Origin: an uncultured Lachnospiraceae bacterium | GTDB lineage: Bacteria; Bacillota; Clostridia; Lachnospirales; Lachnospiraceae | Direction of reading: 5' to 3' | Assembly (NCBI GenBank): GCA_910588295.1 | Contig: CAJUQO010000057.1 | Span: 1 to 22,394, forward strand | DNA: 22,394 bases | Shown here: piece after piece, positions 7,019-15,019 of the stretch | Layout of the letters: each line of letters opens with the position of its first letter | Position numbering within the stretch: the first letter of the stretch is position 1 | The notes under the pieces: model-generated | The model's input: the letters and a program-made list of their open reading frames with translations, nothing else | Told to the model about the DNA's origin: nothing | Databases searched by the model: none | Position numbers and translations under genes: made by a program

Positions 7019-7720
7019 GTGACATCCAAACAGAAAATACTAATCGTAGACGACGACAACAATATAGCGGAGCTGATCGCTCTGTATCTGATGAAAGAAT
7101 GTTATGAGACGCGGATCGTCAATGACGGCGAGGAGGCTCTGAAAATCTTTCAGTCCTGGCAGCCCAATCTGATCCTGCTGGATCTGATGCTGCCGGGTAT
7201 CGACGGCTACCAGGTCTGCCGGGAAATCCGCCATACCTCCGACGTGCCCATCATCATGCTCTCCGCCAAGGGCGAGGTATTTGATAAGGTACTGGGGCTG
7301 GAACTGGGAGCCGACGACTATATGATCAAGCCCTTTGACTCCAAAGAGCTGGTGGCCCGCTGTAAGGCCGTACTGCGCCGTTTCAAACCGGCCAAAGCGC
7401 CGGGCCAGAACAGCGGCAAATATGTGGAGTATCCCGACCTGGTCATCAACCAGACCAATTATTCCGTTGTCTACCAGGGAAAAACCATCGATATGCCGCC
7501 GAAAGAGCTGGAGCTTCTGTATTTCCTGGCCTCCTCACCGAACCAGGTATTTACGCGGGAACAGCTGCTGGACCATATCTGGGGCTATGAGTACATCGGC
7601 GACACCCGCACCGTGGACGTACATATCAAACGGCTGCGGGAAAAAATCAAAGACCATGAGACCTGGGCCATCGCCACGGTCTGGGGCATCGGTTACAAAT
7701 TTGAGGTAAAAAGCCGATGA
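7019..7720 (+). CDS. OmpR/PhoB-family response regulator
   Basis: This 233-residue regulator has an N-terminal receiver domain and a C-terminal winged-helix DNA-binding domain (about 135-230). Receiver residues are complete: acidic pair D11-D12, phosphoacceptor D55 in LLDLMLPG, S82 and K104 in KPFD. The winged helix shows PPKELELLYFLAS and the recognition-helix stretch TRTVDVHIKRLREKI. I place the start at the GTG at 7019, seven bases after GGGGAG. An in-frame ATG at 6881 would overlap mutS2 and add 46 residues before the receiver fold. Its stop overlaps the kinase start by four bases (ATGA), so the pair is translationally coupled. The signal and targets are unknown; the TTATGAA repeats at 4328-4345 are a nearby candidate target. 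Confidence 0.95.
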   Translation: MTSKQKILIVDDDNNIAELIALYLMKECYETRIVNDGEEALKIFQSWQPNLILLDLMLPGIDGYQVCREIRHTSDVPIIMLSAKGEVFDKVLGLELGADDYMIKPFDSKELVARCKAVLRRFKPAKAPGQNSGKYVEYPDLVINQTNYSVVYQGKTIDMPPKELELLYFLASSPNQVFTREQLLDHIWGYEYIGDTRTVDVHIKRLREKIKDHETWAIATVWGIGYKFEVKSR

Positions 7721-9150
7721 AGCTGTCACTGCCCGTCAAATTTATCCTGTCCTATATCCTGCTGGCGCTGGCCGGTTTCTGCCTGATCAACACTGTCGGC
7801 GCCTATATGTTCGGCAAGTACCAGATGTCCAGAGTCTGCACCGGGCTTTACGAGGAGGCCATCTCCCTGTCCCGTTCCGATACGATCAGCTATTACCGGC
7901 CTCGGGACAATATGGAGGAAACCTATTTCATCCTTCACACCCTGGCCGAAACCCAGGGAAACGATATCCTGATCGTAGATATCAAGGGCAATGTGATCCT
8001 GGACACAGGCGCTGGACTGGATCCGGATAAATTGGAGGAACTGGAAAATTTCACACCTGCCGCTACGGACAATTCCTACTACACCACCGGCACATTTTTC
8101 GGCCATTTCTCCAATGAGCACATCAGTGTCATGGCGCCAATTACTCTGGGCATGTCCACCAGAGGGTATGTCACCATCCACAAGCCTGTCAGCGACGTAC
8201 TGGCCGGGCGGGAACAGCTTTTGTCCGTTACACTGGTTCTCTACGGCATAATCCTGGCGCTTTTTCTGCTCCTTCTGCTGCTCTCCTACGCCGCCATCTA
8301 CCGGCCGCTGAAAAAGATCACCCACGGAGCCAGAGAGTTTGCCTCCGGAAATCTGGACTATCAGATCCCAGTACGCTCGGAGGATGAGATGGGTTACCTG
8401 GCCACCACGCTGAATTATATGGCCGGCGAACTGAAACAGACCGAGACGTTTCAGAAAAATTTCATCTCCAATGTCTCCCATGACTTCCGCTCCCCGCTGA
8501 CTTCCATCAAGGGCTATGTGGAGGCCATCCTGGACGGCACCATCCCGGCGGAGATGCAGAACAAATATCTGAATACTGTCCTTTTTGAGACCTCTCGCCT
8601 GACCAAGCTGACCCAGGGCATGCTACAGCTTAATACCTTCGACATGAAGACCTACATGCTGAATATCACGGATTTTGATCTGCATGTGGTAATCAAAGAA
8701 ACTGCCGCCTCCTTTGAGGGCATCTGTACCCGAAGGCATATTTCCATTGAGCTGCTTCTGGCTTCCCAGCAGGCCTTTGTCTCCGCCGACAGGGAGAAAA
8801 TTCAGCAGGTGCTCTACAATCTGATCGATAACGCCATCAAATTCAGCGACGACTATTCGGTCATCACCATTGAAACCACCCTGAAAAACGACAAATTTTT
8901 TGTCTCCGTCAGAGACCGGGGCAGCGGCATTCCCAAGGACAGCCTGGCCAAGATCTGGGATCGTTTCTATAAAATAGACGTCTCCCGGGGCAAGGACCGA
9001 AAGGGCACCGGCCTGGGCCTCTCCATCGTAAAGGAGATCATCGCCACCCACAAACAAAACATCAACGTGGTCAGCACCGAAGGCGTGGGTTCAGAATTTA
9101 TCTTCACGCTGGCCCGCTCAAAAAAAGACAGAGAGAACGACGGGGAGTGA
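7717..9150 (+). CDS. Membrane sensor histidine kinase
   Basis: The 477-residue kinase has two membrane segments (about 9-31 and 168-194) around an extracellular sensor region of about 135 residues. A HAMP domain follows (about 195-245), then the HisKA domain with phosphoacceptor H255 in SNVSHDFRSPLTSIKGY, and a complete ATPase domain. N-box residues N368 and N372, the G1 box DRGSGIP (400-406) and the G2 box GTGLGLSIV (430-438) are all present, so it should be active. It is the partner of the regulator whose gene it overlaps. The sensor region carries no motif I recognise. A bidirectional terminator lies just downstream, closing the plus-strand block. Confidence 0.95.
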   Translation: MKLSLPVKFILSYILLALAGFCLINTVGAYMFGKYQMSRVCTGLYEEAISLSRSDTISYYRPRDNMEETYFILHTLAETQGNDILIVDIKGNVILDTGAGLDPDKLEELENFTPAATDNSYYTTGTFFGHFSNEHISVMAPITLGMSTRGYVTIHKPVSDVLAGREQLLSVTLVLYGIILALFLLLLLLSYAAIYRPLKKITHGAREFASGNLDYQIPVRSEDEMGYLATTLNYMAGELKQTETFQKNFISNVSHDFRSPLTSIKGYVEAILDGTIPAEMQNKYLNTVLFETSRLTKLTQGMLQLNTFDMKTYMLNITDFDLHVVIKETAASFEGICTRRHISIELLLASQQAFVSADREKIQQVLYNLIDNAIKFSDDYSVITIETTLKNDKFFVSVRDRGSGIPKDSLAKIWDRFYKIDVSRGKDRKGTGLGLSIVKEIIATHKQNINVVSTEGVGSEFIFTLARSKKDRENDGE

Positions 9151-9188
9151 TCCCCGGACATCCCCTCTGCCTGCTCCGCACACAGAAA

Positions 9189-9210
9189 AGCTGCCAGCGG
9201 CAGTTCTTTC
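9189..9210. terminator. Bidirectional terminator between convergent genes
   Basis: AGCTGCC (9189-9195) pairs with GGCAGTT (9199-9205) over a 3-base loop. A T-rich tail follows on the plus strand (CTTTCATTT), and the minus strand continues into CTTTTCT. It sits between the ends of the kinase gene and trmL and can serve both. Confidence 0.75.
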
Positions 9211-9709
9211 ATTTCCATTTATATTTCGTCAGCTCCCCGCGGGCCGACAGTCCCTCAAAACCGTGCTGCCTCAGCGCCTCGTAGAGCACCACAGCCACGG
9301 AATTGCCCAGGTTCAGGCAGCGGGTATCCCCGGCCATGGGAATCCGCACCGTGTCTTCCTGATGTTCCAGAAGAAGCGCCTCGGGAATCCCTCCGCTCTC
9401 CTTGCCAAACATGATATAACATCCGTCCTCATACCGCACATCCGTATAAGACCGGGGCGCTTTTGACGAAGCCATATACAGCCGGATTCCCGGATGCTTT
9501 TCCATAAAATCCGAAAAATCCATGTAGCGGGTCACATCCAGATCATTCCAGTAATCCATCCCGGCCCGTTTCAGCTGCTTTTCCGTAAGCTGGAATCCCA
9601 GAGGCTCGATCAGATGAAGCCGCGTATCCGTAGCTACGCAGGTGCGCCCGATATTCCCCGTATTAGCCGGGATCTCCGGCTCGAATAAAACAATATTGAA
9701 TTTCGCCAT
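9209..9709 (-). CDS. trmL: tRNA (cytidine(34)-2'-O)-methyltransferase, TrmL/YibK family
   Basis: This 166-residue SPOUT methyltransferase is full length for the TrmL family, which 2'-O-methylates the wobble base of certain leucine tRNAs using SAM. The three knot motifs are present: PEIPANTGNIGRTC (11-24), FGKESGGIPE (101-110) and RIPMAGDTRCLNLGNSVA (122-139), with LYEALRQ closing the fold. The third motif has RCLNLGNS where RSLNLSNS is common. Its start lies five bases after the stop of the AIR-synthase-like gene, so the two are almost certainly one transcript. A bidirectional terminator follows the stop. Exact tRNA specificity is inferred from the family. Confidence 0.93.
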   Translation of the reverse strand: MAKFNIVLFEPEIPANTGNIGRTCVATDTRLHLIEPLGFQLTEKQLKRAGMDYWNDLDVTRYMDFSDFMEKHPGIRLYMASSKAPRSYTDVRYEDGCYIMFGKESGGIPEALLLEHQEDTVRIPMAGDTRCLNLGNSVAVVLYEALRQHGFEGLSARGELTKYKWK

Positions 9710-9714
9710 ATTCT

Positions 9715-10701
9715 CTATCCCATAATCTTGTATAATTCATCCGGCTGGGGCCTGTCCAGATAGCGGATATCCTCCCCGTTCCTGAGTATTCGCCCCGGGC
9801 CCTCAGTGGCCCGGCCGATCACCGTTCCGCGGATGTGATTCTCCTCCAGAGCCCGCACCAGCCCCGGCCCGTCCTCCGCCGCGATCAGCAGGGAGCCGCT
9901 GGACATGATCTGATAGGGATTCAGGCCGAAATATTCGCAGACTTCCACGGTCTCCTGACGGATGGGAATGGCTTTCAGATCCGCCTCCAAACCCACGCCG
10001 GAGCCCTCGGCCATCTCCCACAGGGCGCCGAATATGCCGCCCTCTGTGATATCATGCATGGCGCCGGCGCCAAACGCCTTTGCAGCCCGTGCGTCCGCCA
10101 CCACGGAAATGTACTGCCCAAAAGACTGAACGGTACGGACAAAGTCCTGGCTGAAACGGGTCAGCAGCTCCTTCTCCCGTTCTTTTGCCAGTATAGCCGT
10201 AGCCTCCAGGCCGATCCATTTAGTCACAACAAGATCCTGCCCCGGCCGGATGCACGGAACCGTCTGCTGCTCCTCCCGGGATATTTTCCCCACGCCGGTG
10301 ACGGACAAAAGGGGCTGGGCCACCGCCCTGGTGATCTCCGTGTGGCCGCCCAGGATCTCCATATTCAGTTCCCGGCAGACGCTTTCCGCATCCTTCATGA
10401 TCTCACGGATCTGTTCCTCGCAGATATCCTCCGGTAAAAGGGCCGTGAGCAGCACGCCCACCGGCTCCGCTCCGGAGGCGGCCAGGTCATTGGCCGTGAT
10501 ATGGATGCCGTGGCTGCCAATATCCTGCACCGTGCCGGTGATCGGGTCTGTGGACAGCACAAACACTTCGCCCTCATCAAGGGCCACCACGGCGCAATCC
10601 CGCCCGACGGCGGGACCTGCCAGCACTTCCTCCCGGCGGTGCCCCGCCTGTCTCAGCACGGAGCGTACCAACACTTGCTCCGGCAGCTTTCCAATCTTCA
10701 C
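9715..10701 (-). CDS. AIR synthase-fold protein (PurM/HypE/SelD-like), function unknown
   Basis: The 328-residue protein has the two-half PurM fold: an N-terminal ATP-binding half with GRDCAVV (33-39), LSTDPITGTVQDIG (49-62), NDLAASGAEPVGV (71-83) and GGHTEIT (118-124), and a C-terminal half (about 150-310) with MHDITEGGI (215-223). It most resembles HypE-like or ThiL-like proteins. The C terminus (DELYKIMG) lacks the Pro-Arg-Ile-Cys tail that HypE needs for carbamoyl transfer, and no hydrogenase genes are nearby, so I do not call it HypE. The start is GTG at 10701 after GGGAGGGA. It sits 19 bases behind vanW and five bases ahead of trmL, inside the same operon. It probably binds ATP; its substrate is unknown. 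Confidence 0.85.
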   Translation of the reverse strand: MKIGKLPEQVLVRSVLRQAGHRREEVLAGPAVGRDCAVVALDEGEVFVLSTDPITGTVQDIGSHGIHITANDLAASGAEPVGVLLTALLPEDICEEQIREIMKDAESVCRELNMEILGGHTEITRAVAQPLLSVTGVGKISREEQQTVPCIRPGQDLVVTKWIGLEATAILAKEREKELLTRFSQDFVRTVQSFGQYISVVADARAAKAFGAGAMHDITEGGIFGALWEMAEGSGVGLEADLKAIPIRQETVEVCEYFGLNPYQIMSSGSLLIAAEDGPGLVRALEENHIRGTVIGRATEGPGRILRNGEDIRYLDRPQPDELYKIMG

Positions 10702-10720
10702 TGTCGTCCCTCCCGCTAAA

Positions 10721-12343
10721 TCATCCCAGGCCGTTGGCCTTCAGAACCCGGCGCACTTCCTGAATATCGTTCTGGGCAATGGCGGCTTTCACCTGGGCAA
10801 TAACATCCGCATTATCCCCCGAAGTGCCGATTTCATACTCCGCATCGGTTTTGGCATAGGTACTGGCATTTACCTTCTCCCGGCTCACCTCTTTGCCGCC
10901 CTCCGTCACCACCTTGTACAATTCCGCCGAACAGCCCTCATGGGCCGACTGTGTCCGGTTGATGGTTCCCAGAGGATCGTCGGTGGCTTTCAGCCGGGTG
11001 CCCGCTTCCTCCGTACTCAGCGTCTCGCTCACATATTCCACCTTCCGATCCCCATCCCGGTATTCAGCGCCGTAAACAGCCGCTTTGAGCGTACCGTTCC
11101 AGGCAGCCAGATGAATATAGACCGGATGATCCGTATTATTGGAAAATATAAAATCTTTTCCGCTGTTCTCCGCTATGGCCGCATCCATGGACGGCTTGAC
11201 ATAAGTCACCAGCATGGAATGATTATACCGCTGCGTCACCTCAAGCTCTGCCCGAAGTACGGCCAGATACAATGTGGTGGAAACCTGGCAGATCCCGCCT
11301 CCAAAGCTCTCCACTACCTCCCCGTTCGCATAGGAATTGGCCAGCTCATAGCCATTCTCCTCGGTAAACGGTGTGATCGCATTCAGAGCAGAAAAGGAAT
11401 CTCCCGGATACAGAACCACGCCGTTGATCTTCTCCGCTGCCGTGGCTATGTTCGTTCTTCTGGCTGAACTTGATGAGGAATAATCTGTACTGGCCTGTCC
11501 CATGACATCCTTAACCGCCTGCAGCTCCTCCAGCTTATGGCTCGGTTCTTTCGTGGCGTAGACAAGTTCCAGGCTTCCCGCGCCGCCCAGCCAGGTATCC
11601 CCGAGATAATTTCTCACTTTGTCCAGGGACTCCTCCACATTCAGTGTGTAGCCCAGGGCTCCCTCCACGGCCGTCAGGCCGCTGTCCGTCATTTTCAGCG
11701 TCGGCTCTATGGGATCACGGTTACAGGCGGAGGCACACCTCCCCTCCAACAGCGCCCGGGCTTTCTCCTCTTCCACATCATAAGAGAGACGCAGATTCAC
11801 CGGCCCCTGTCCCAGCTGTTTTCGGGTCTTATAGCGCTGAACCACATTGCCGCTTTGCCCCAGAGCCATGGCCTGCTTCACCACATCGGAATTAGACCAT
11901 TCCAGTCCCAGATCCCCTGCCGTCACAGGCAGGGTGGCATGGCCCAGATTCAGAGAAATCAGATAACCCTTCGTCTCGAGAAGTTTTCTCTCCAGTGCTT
12001 CAGCCGCCTCCACCGCCGTCATACCCGACACATCCATTCCGCCGATACGCACACCGGTATGGATCGTCCCGTTCAGCCCCGCCACAGACTCTACCATGGA
12101 TTCCTGCTCCTCCGGCGCCTGTCCCGCCGCGGATGCATGTCCTGCCGTCGGCCCGCCGGATTGCGCCATATCCGCCCCTGGGGAGGAAGAACTCCCTGCC
12201 GGGGAAGCCACCCGCTCTTTTTGTCCGGCTGCTAAATGCATGACTATGGGAATGCCCACTGCCAGTATGATGACCCACAGGGACAGCAACAGCATTTTCC
12301 TTACTTTCCTTTTGCTTAACTTTCTCCTGTGTCGTTTCTTCAT
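10721..12343 (-). CDS. VanW-family membrane-anchored envelope protein with G5-like domain
   Basis: The 540-residue protein begins with a basic stretch and one membrane segment (about 17-38), then a low-complexity linker (about 42-85). Residues about 100-230 resemble the putative peptidoglycan-binding repeat found with VanW. The VanW domain spans about 287-430 with the signature GGGICQVSTTLY (348-359). Residues about 435-505 look like a G5 domain, ending in VVTEGGKEVSREKVNASTY. It is probably attached outside the membrane at the cell wall. VanW proteins have no agreed biochemical role, and relation to glycopeptide resistance is by name only. No clear ribosome site precedes its ATG, which starts two bases after the stop of the 33-residue peptide, suggesting coupled translation. 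Confidence 0.9.
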   Translation of the reverse strand: MKKRHRRKLSKRKVRKMLLLSLWVIILAVGIPIVMHLAAGQKERVASPAGSSSSPGADMAQSGGPTAGHASAAGQAPEEQESMVESVAGLNGTIHTGVRIGGMDVSGMTAVEAAEALERKLLETKGYLISLNLGHATLPVTAGDLGLEWSNSDVVKQAMALGQSGNVVQRYKTRKQLGQGPVNLRLSYDVEEEKARALLEGRCASACNRDPIEPTLKMTDSGLTAVEGALGYTLNVEESLDKVRNYLGDTWLGGAGSLELVYATKEPSHKLEELQAVKDVMGQASTDYSSSSSARRTNIATAAEKINGVVLYPGDSFSALNAITPFTEENGYELANSYANGEVVESFGGGICQVSTTLYLAVLRAELEVTQRYNHSMLVTYVKPSMDAAIAENSGKDFIFSNNTDHPVYIHLAAWNGTLKAAVYGAEYRDGDRKVEYVSETLSTEEAGTRLKATDDPLGTINRTQSAHEGCSAELYKVVTEGGKEVSREKVNASTYAKTDAEYEIGTSGDNADVIAQVKAAIAQNDIQEVRRVLKANGLG

Positions 12344-12345
12344 TT

Positions 12346-12447
12346 TTAAACCAGATACTGCAGCGCCATCGGAACTACCATGGCAATGACCAGGATAATG
12401 GCAATTACGCCGGCTATGATTCTTCTCATTTTTTCTTTTTTCTTCAT
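12346..12447 (-). CDS. 33-residue single-pass membrane peptide upstream of vanW
   Basis: A short frame runs from ATG at 12447 to TAA at 12346. It has an excellent ribosome site, GGAGG seven bases upstream (12459-12455). The product starts with a strongly basic MKKKEKMRR and continues as one hydrophobic helix (about residues 10-28, IIAGVIAIILVIAMVVPM), ending QYLV. This is the shape of a small membrane protein with its N terminus inside. Its stop is two bases from the vanW ATG, and vanW lacks its own clear ribosome site, so it may act as a membrane partner of VanW, as a translational feeder, or both. I do not recognise a named family. Similar small helices exist in many Firmicutes, but that comparison is from memory. 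Confidence 0.72.
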   Translation of the reverse strand: MKKKEKMRRIIAGVIAIILVIAMVVPMALQYLV

Positions 12448-12462
12448 AATTCTACCTCCACA

Positions 12463-12479
12463 GGCGGGAGTCCCCCGCC
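12463..12479 (-). other. GC-rich hairpin between exonuclease and small peptide genes
   Basis: GGCGGG (12463-12468) and CCCGCC (12474-12479) form a 6-bp all-GC stem with a 5-base loop. It lies between the exonuclease stop and the ribosome site of the small peptide. No T-run follows on the minus strand, so it is more likely a processing or spacing hairpin than a terminator. Confidence 0.4.
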
Positions 12480-12489
12480 GCAACAGCTT

Positions 12490-13200
12490 TTATCGTCTAA
12501 TCCGTCCGTGTTCCGTGAGAATCCCGTCAATCAGGCGGGAAGCCTCGCTCTTGGTCAGGCTGTCCACCTGCACGTCCAGCTTAATCTTATGATATTTTAC
12601 CAGATCATTCAAGTAACCTTTTTGCGCGTTTGTGATCGGCGACTGCCGTTTTGCTTTATAGTATAACGGCCCGGGAACAAACAACTCGGGGCGCTGCTCT
12701 TCATAACATTTTTTTAGTTTCTCATAGACCAGCGCCGTCACCCGGGCGTCATCATCGCCCCGGTGGGCGCTCTGCTGACGAATAGAAAAATGAGCGCACA
12801 GGGAGCCAAGGCTGCGGCTGGCCAGCTGCGGCAGCATCTCCCTGCTGATTTTCAGCGTGTCCACGCCCATTTTATCAAAGGTGTATCCGCTGTTGACCGC
12901 CGCATGCTTCAAAAATCCATAATCAAAGATTAGATTGTGCCCCAGAAGGGGCAGATCTCCGGCGAAGTCGATAAAAGCACGGATGCCGTCCTCCGCCCGC
13001 GCCTGGCCCTGCACCATCTCCCCGGTGATCCCTGTCAGCTCGGTGATCCTGGGAGGAACGGGAATCCCGGGATCAAGCATCATATGAAATTTCTCACCGA
13101 AATCCCCTCCCGCTACCCGGTAGGCTCCGATCTCCAGGATTTTATCTGTCTTCGGCGCAAGCCCCGTCGTTTCCAGATCCACCACCACATATTCATTCAT
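12490..13200 (-). CDS. DEDDh 3'-5' exonuclease (DnaQ/PolC-epsilon type) with short C-terminal domain
   Basis: The 236-residue protein carries a complete DEDDh exonuclease domain: D8 and E10 in VVVDLETTG, D93 in HNLIFDYGFL, and H146 with D151 in HRGDDDARV. Such proteins remove nucleotides from DNA or RNA 3' ends with two metal ions. Residues about 187-232 (ITNAQKGYLNDLVKYHKI, then SLTKSEASRLIDGIL) form an extra helical tail that resembles the small DUF3072 module. The ATG at 13200 lies eight bases after GAGG (13212-13209); a second ATG two codons upstream is too close to it. The start is 17 bases after the radical SAM gene's stop. It is too small to be a polymerase and may be a repair or RNA-trimming enzyme. 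Confidence 0.9.
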   Translation of the reverse strand: MNEYVVVDLETTGLAPKTDKILEIGAYRVAGGDFGEKFHMMLDPGIPVPPRITELTGITGEMVQGQARAEDGIRAFIDFAGDLPLLGHNLIFDYGFLKHAAVNSGYTFDKMGVDTLKISREMLPQLASRSLGSLCAHFSIRQQSAHRGDDDARVTALVYEKLKKCYEEQRPELFVPGPLYYKAKRQSPITNAQKGYLNDLVKYHKIKLDVQVDSLTKSEASRLIDGILTEHGRIRR

Positions 13201-13217
13201 AAACATTTCCTCATTTG

Positions 13218-14945
13218 TTATTTCAGCTCCACGCTGCACCATCTTGCACCGTGGTGCAGCGGATCCCGGTTCCGGTAAGAAAAGAGAACCGCCGCATCCC
13301 TTCCATATATATAGTGAAACACCTCCAGATGGGTCAGGCCCGCCAGATGCCTGGCATCACAGTCACTGTGATCGGGCAGGCAGATGTGGGTTTCGGCCTC
13401 CTTGCCGTAAAAATCCCGGAATGTCTGCCGGTATCCGGAGAGATCCGTGGCCCAGGAGGGTCTTGTCTTGAGATTTTCTCTCTCATACAAGTCAAAGAGC
13501 ATCCACTCCCTATACTCTGCCATACGTTCCCGCCCCTCCGGCAGGCACGCCAGGAATTCCTGCAAGATCTCATACCTGCGCAGCCGAGTATGGGACAGGC
13601 ACAGATAGCCTTTCTCCTGATAGAATGTCCCCAGCCCGTCAAAAAATGCAAACGCATCAGGAAAAAGTCTCACGCACTCCGGCAATGTGTGTCTAAACTG
13701 TGCGGAGTTGTAGTAAACCTCCACCATTTCTTCCACCTGTTTTAGCCGCAGCACATCGTCATAGGAGAGCCATTCCGTACACAGTACCTCATAAGGTTCC
13801 CGGCTCTGATAGACGCATCCCCACTGTTCTGCCATCCGGTGCATCCTGGAGCCTTTCAGCACCTTCAGAAAACCCAGCTGAAGCTGATCCGGCCCCAGGG
13901 CATACACATCGTTAAAAGACCGCCGGAAGCTTTCCAGATCCTCGTGGGGCAGTCCCGCGATCAGATCCAGATGCTGATGCACATTCCCGCCCGTCTTAAT
14001 TCGGGCCGCGGCTTCCCTCATCCGGCTAAAACCCATGGCCCGGCCGATGGCTTTGAGCGTCCGGGGATTGGTAGACTGGACGCCGATCTCGAGCTGGATC
14101 AGGCCCGGCCGCATATCGGCTATAAGTGCCAGCATCTCCTCATCCAACAGATCCGCCGCCGCCTCAAAATGGAAATTCGTCACGCCGTTGTCATGCTCCG
14201 CCAGATACTGCCAGACGGCTTTGGCATGGCCGGGACGGCAGTTAAAGGTACGGTCAACAAATTTGACCTGGGGAACCCGCCCGTCCAGGAAAAACTGCAG
14301 TTCCTTAAAAACCAGCGACAGACTCCGAAAGCGCAGATGGCGTTCCACCGAGGAGAGACAATAGCAGCAGGAAAAAGGACAGCCCCGGCTGGACTCATAA
14401 TATATGATTCTATGGTTCAGGTCTGTCAGTTCCCCATATGGGAAAGGGATCCGGTCAAGCTCCAACGGGGCCCGATCCGCATTGGTATGCAACAGATCCT
14501 GGGACGCCCCGCAGGGTTCTCTGTAATTGATCCCCCGCACATCCGCCAGGCTGCCCCGGCCCTCATATACGCCGAGCAGTTCCAGATACGTCTGCTCTCC
14601 CTCGCCGCGCATGACCCCCGCCGCCCACGGGTTTTCCTCCAGAAAACGTTCCGCCTCAAAAGAAACCTCCGGTCCTCCTACCCAGACGGGCAGCCCCGGC
14701 AGCAGCTTATGAAGCTCCGCAGCCACGTCTCTCACCAGGGAAATATTCCAGATATAACAGGAAAACGCCAGCATATCCGGTTTCTGCCGGTAGAGATCCG
14801 CCAGAATCTGATCCCTGGGCTGGTTGACCGTATACTCCCGGATCACCACCGGCAGGCCATGGGCCCCGGCATAGGCTTTCAGGTCATATACCGCCAGATT
14901 GGAATGGATATATTTGGCGTTTACAGCCGCCAATACATACTTCAT
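13218..14945 (-). CDS. B12-binding-domain radical SAM protein with DUF4080-type C terminus
   Basis: The 575-residue protein has an N-terminal cobalamin-binding-like Rossmann domain (about 1-145), a radical SAM domain (about 178-400) and a C-terminal region (about 400-570) like the DUF4080 family. The 4Fe-4S ligands are C189, C193 and C196 in RGCPFSCCYC. The cobalamin half has the family's opening AAVNAKYIHSNLA and VWVGGPEVSFE, without the DxHxxG motif, so any cobalamin would bind base-off without a His ligand. The substrate is unknown; relatives include methyltransferases and methylthiotransferases. GGGGGGAG precedes the ATG. It is 74 bases behind glyA, across a hairpin, and 17 bases ahead of the exonuclease. 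Confidence 0.9.
   Translation of the reverse strand: MKYVLAAVNAKYIHSNLAVYDLKAYAGAHGLPVVIREYTVNQPRDQILADLYRQKPDMLAFSCYIWNISLVRDVAAELHKLLPGLPVWVGGPEVSFEAERFLEENPWAAGVMRGEGEQTYLELLGVYEGRGSLADVRGINYREPCGASQDLLHTNADRAPLELDRIPFPYGELTDLNHRIIYYESSRGCPFSCCYCLSSVERHLRFRSLSLVFKELQFFLDGRVPQVKFVDRTFNCRPGHAKAVWQYLAEHDNGVTNFHFEAAADLLDEEMLALIADMRPGLIQLEIGVQSTNPRTLKAIGRAMGFSRMREAAARIKTGGNVHQHLDLIAGLPHEDLESFRRSFNDVYALGPDQLQLGFLKVLKGSRMHRMAEQWGCVYQSREPYEVLCTEWLSYDDVLRLKQVEEMVEVYYNSAQFRHTLPECVRLFPDAFAFFDGLGTFYQEKGYLCLSHTRLRRYEILQEFLACLPEGRERMAEYREWMLFDLYERENLKTRPSWATDLSGYRQTFRDFYGKEAETHICLPDHSDCDARHLAGLTHLEVFHYIYGRDAAVLFSYRNRDPLHHGARWCSVELK
13232..13261 (-). repeat. 10-bp perfect inverted repeat at the 3' end of the radical SAM gene
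   Basis: CGCTGCACCA (13232-13241) and TGGTGCAGCG (13252-13261) are perfect inverted copies with a 10-base loop. They lie inside the last codons, about 20 bases before the exonuclease ribosome site. A hairpin here could affect translation coupling to the next gene. Confidence 0.5.
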
Positions 14946-14995
14946 GACGTTCTCCCCCCTTATATCTTCGGCCGATTATTTCCGTATGATAAGCG

Positions 14996-15017
14996 TACGG
15001 GCGGTTTCCCGCCCGTA
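14996..15017 (-). terminator. Hairpin after glyA, weak terminator or 3'-end stabiliser
   Basis: TACGGGCGG (14996-15004) pairs with CCGCCCGTA (15009-15017), nine pairs around a tetraloop that reads GAAA on the minus strand. It begins two bases past the glyA stop. The T-run lies on the plus side only, so termination of glyA may be partial, with read-through into the radical SAM gene. Confidence 0.5.
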
Positions 15018-15019
15018 TT

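Noticed and set aside
9715..10701. Assignment as hydrogenase maturation factor HypE
   Set aside because: The C-terminal cysteine tail needed by HypE is missing and there are no hydrogenase or hyp genes in the window.
10721..12343. Vancomycin-resistance gene cluster
   Set aside because: VanW-domain proteins are widespread without resistance. No vanH, vanA/B ligase or vanX is present, and the two-component system is on another transcript.
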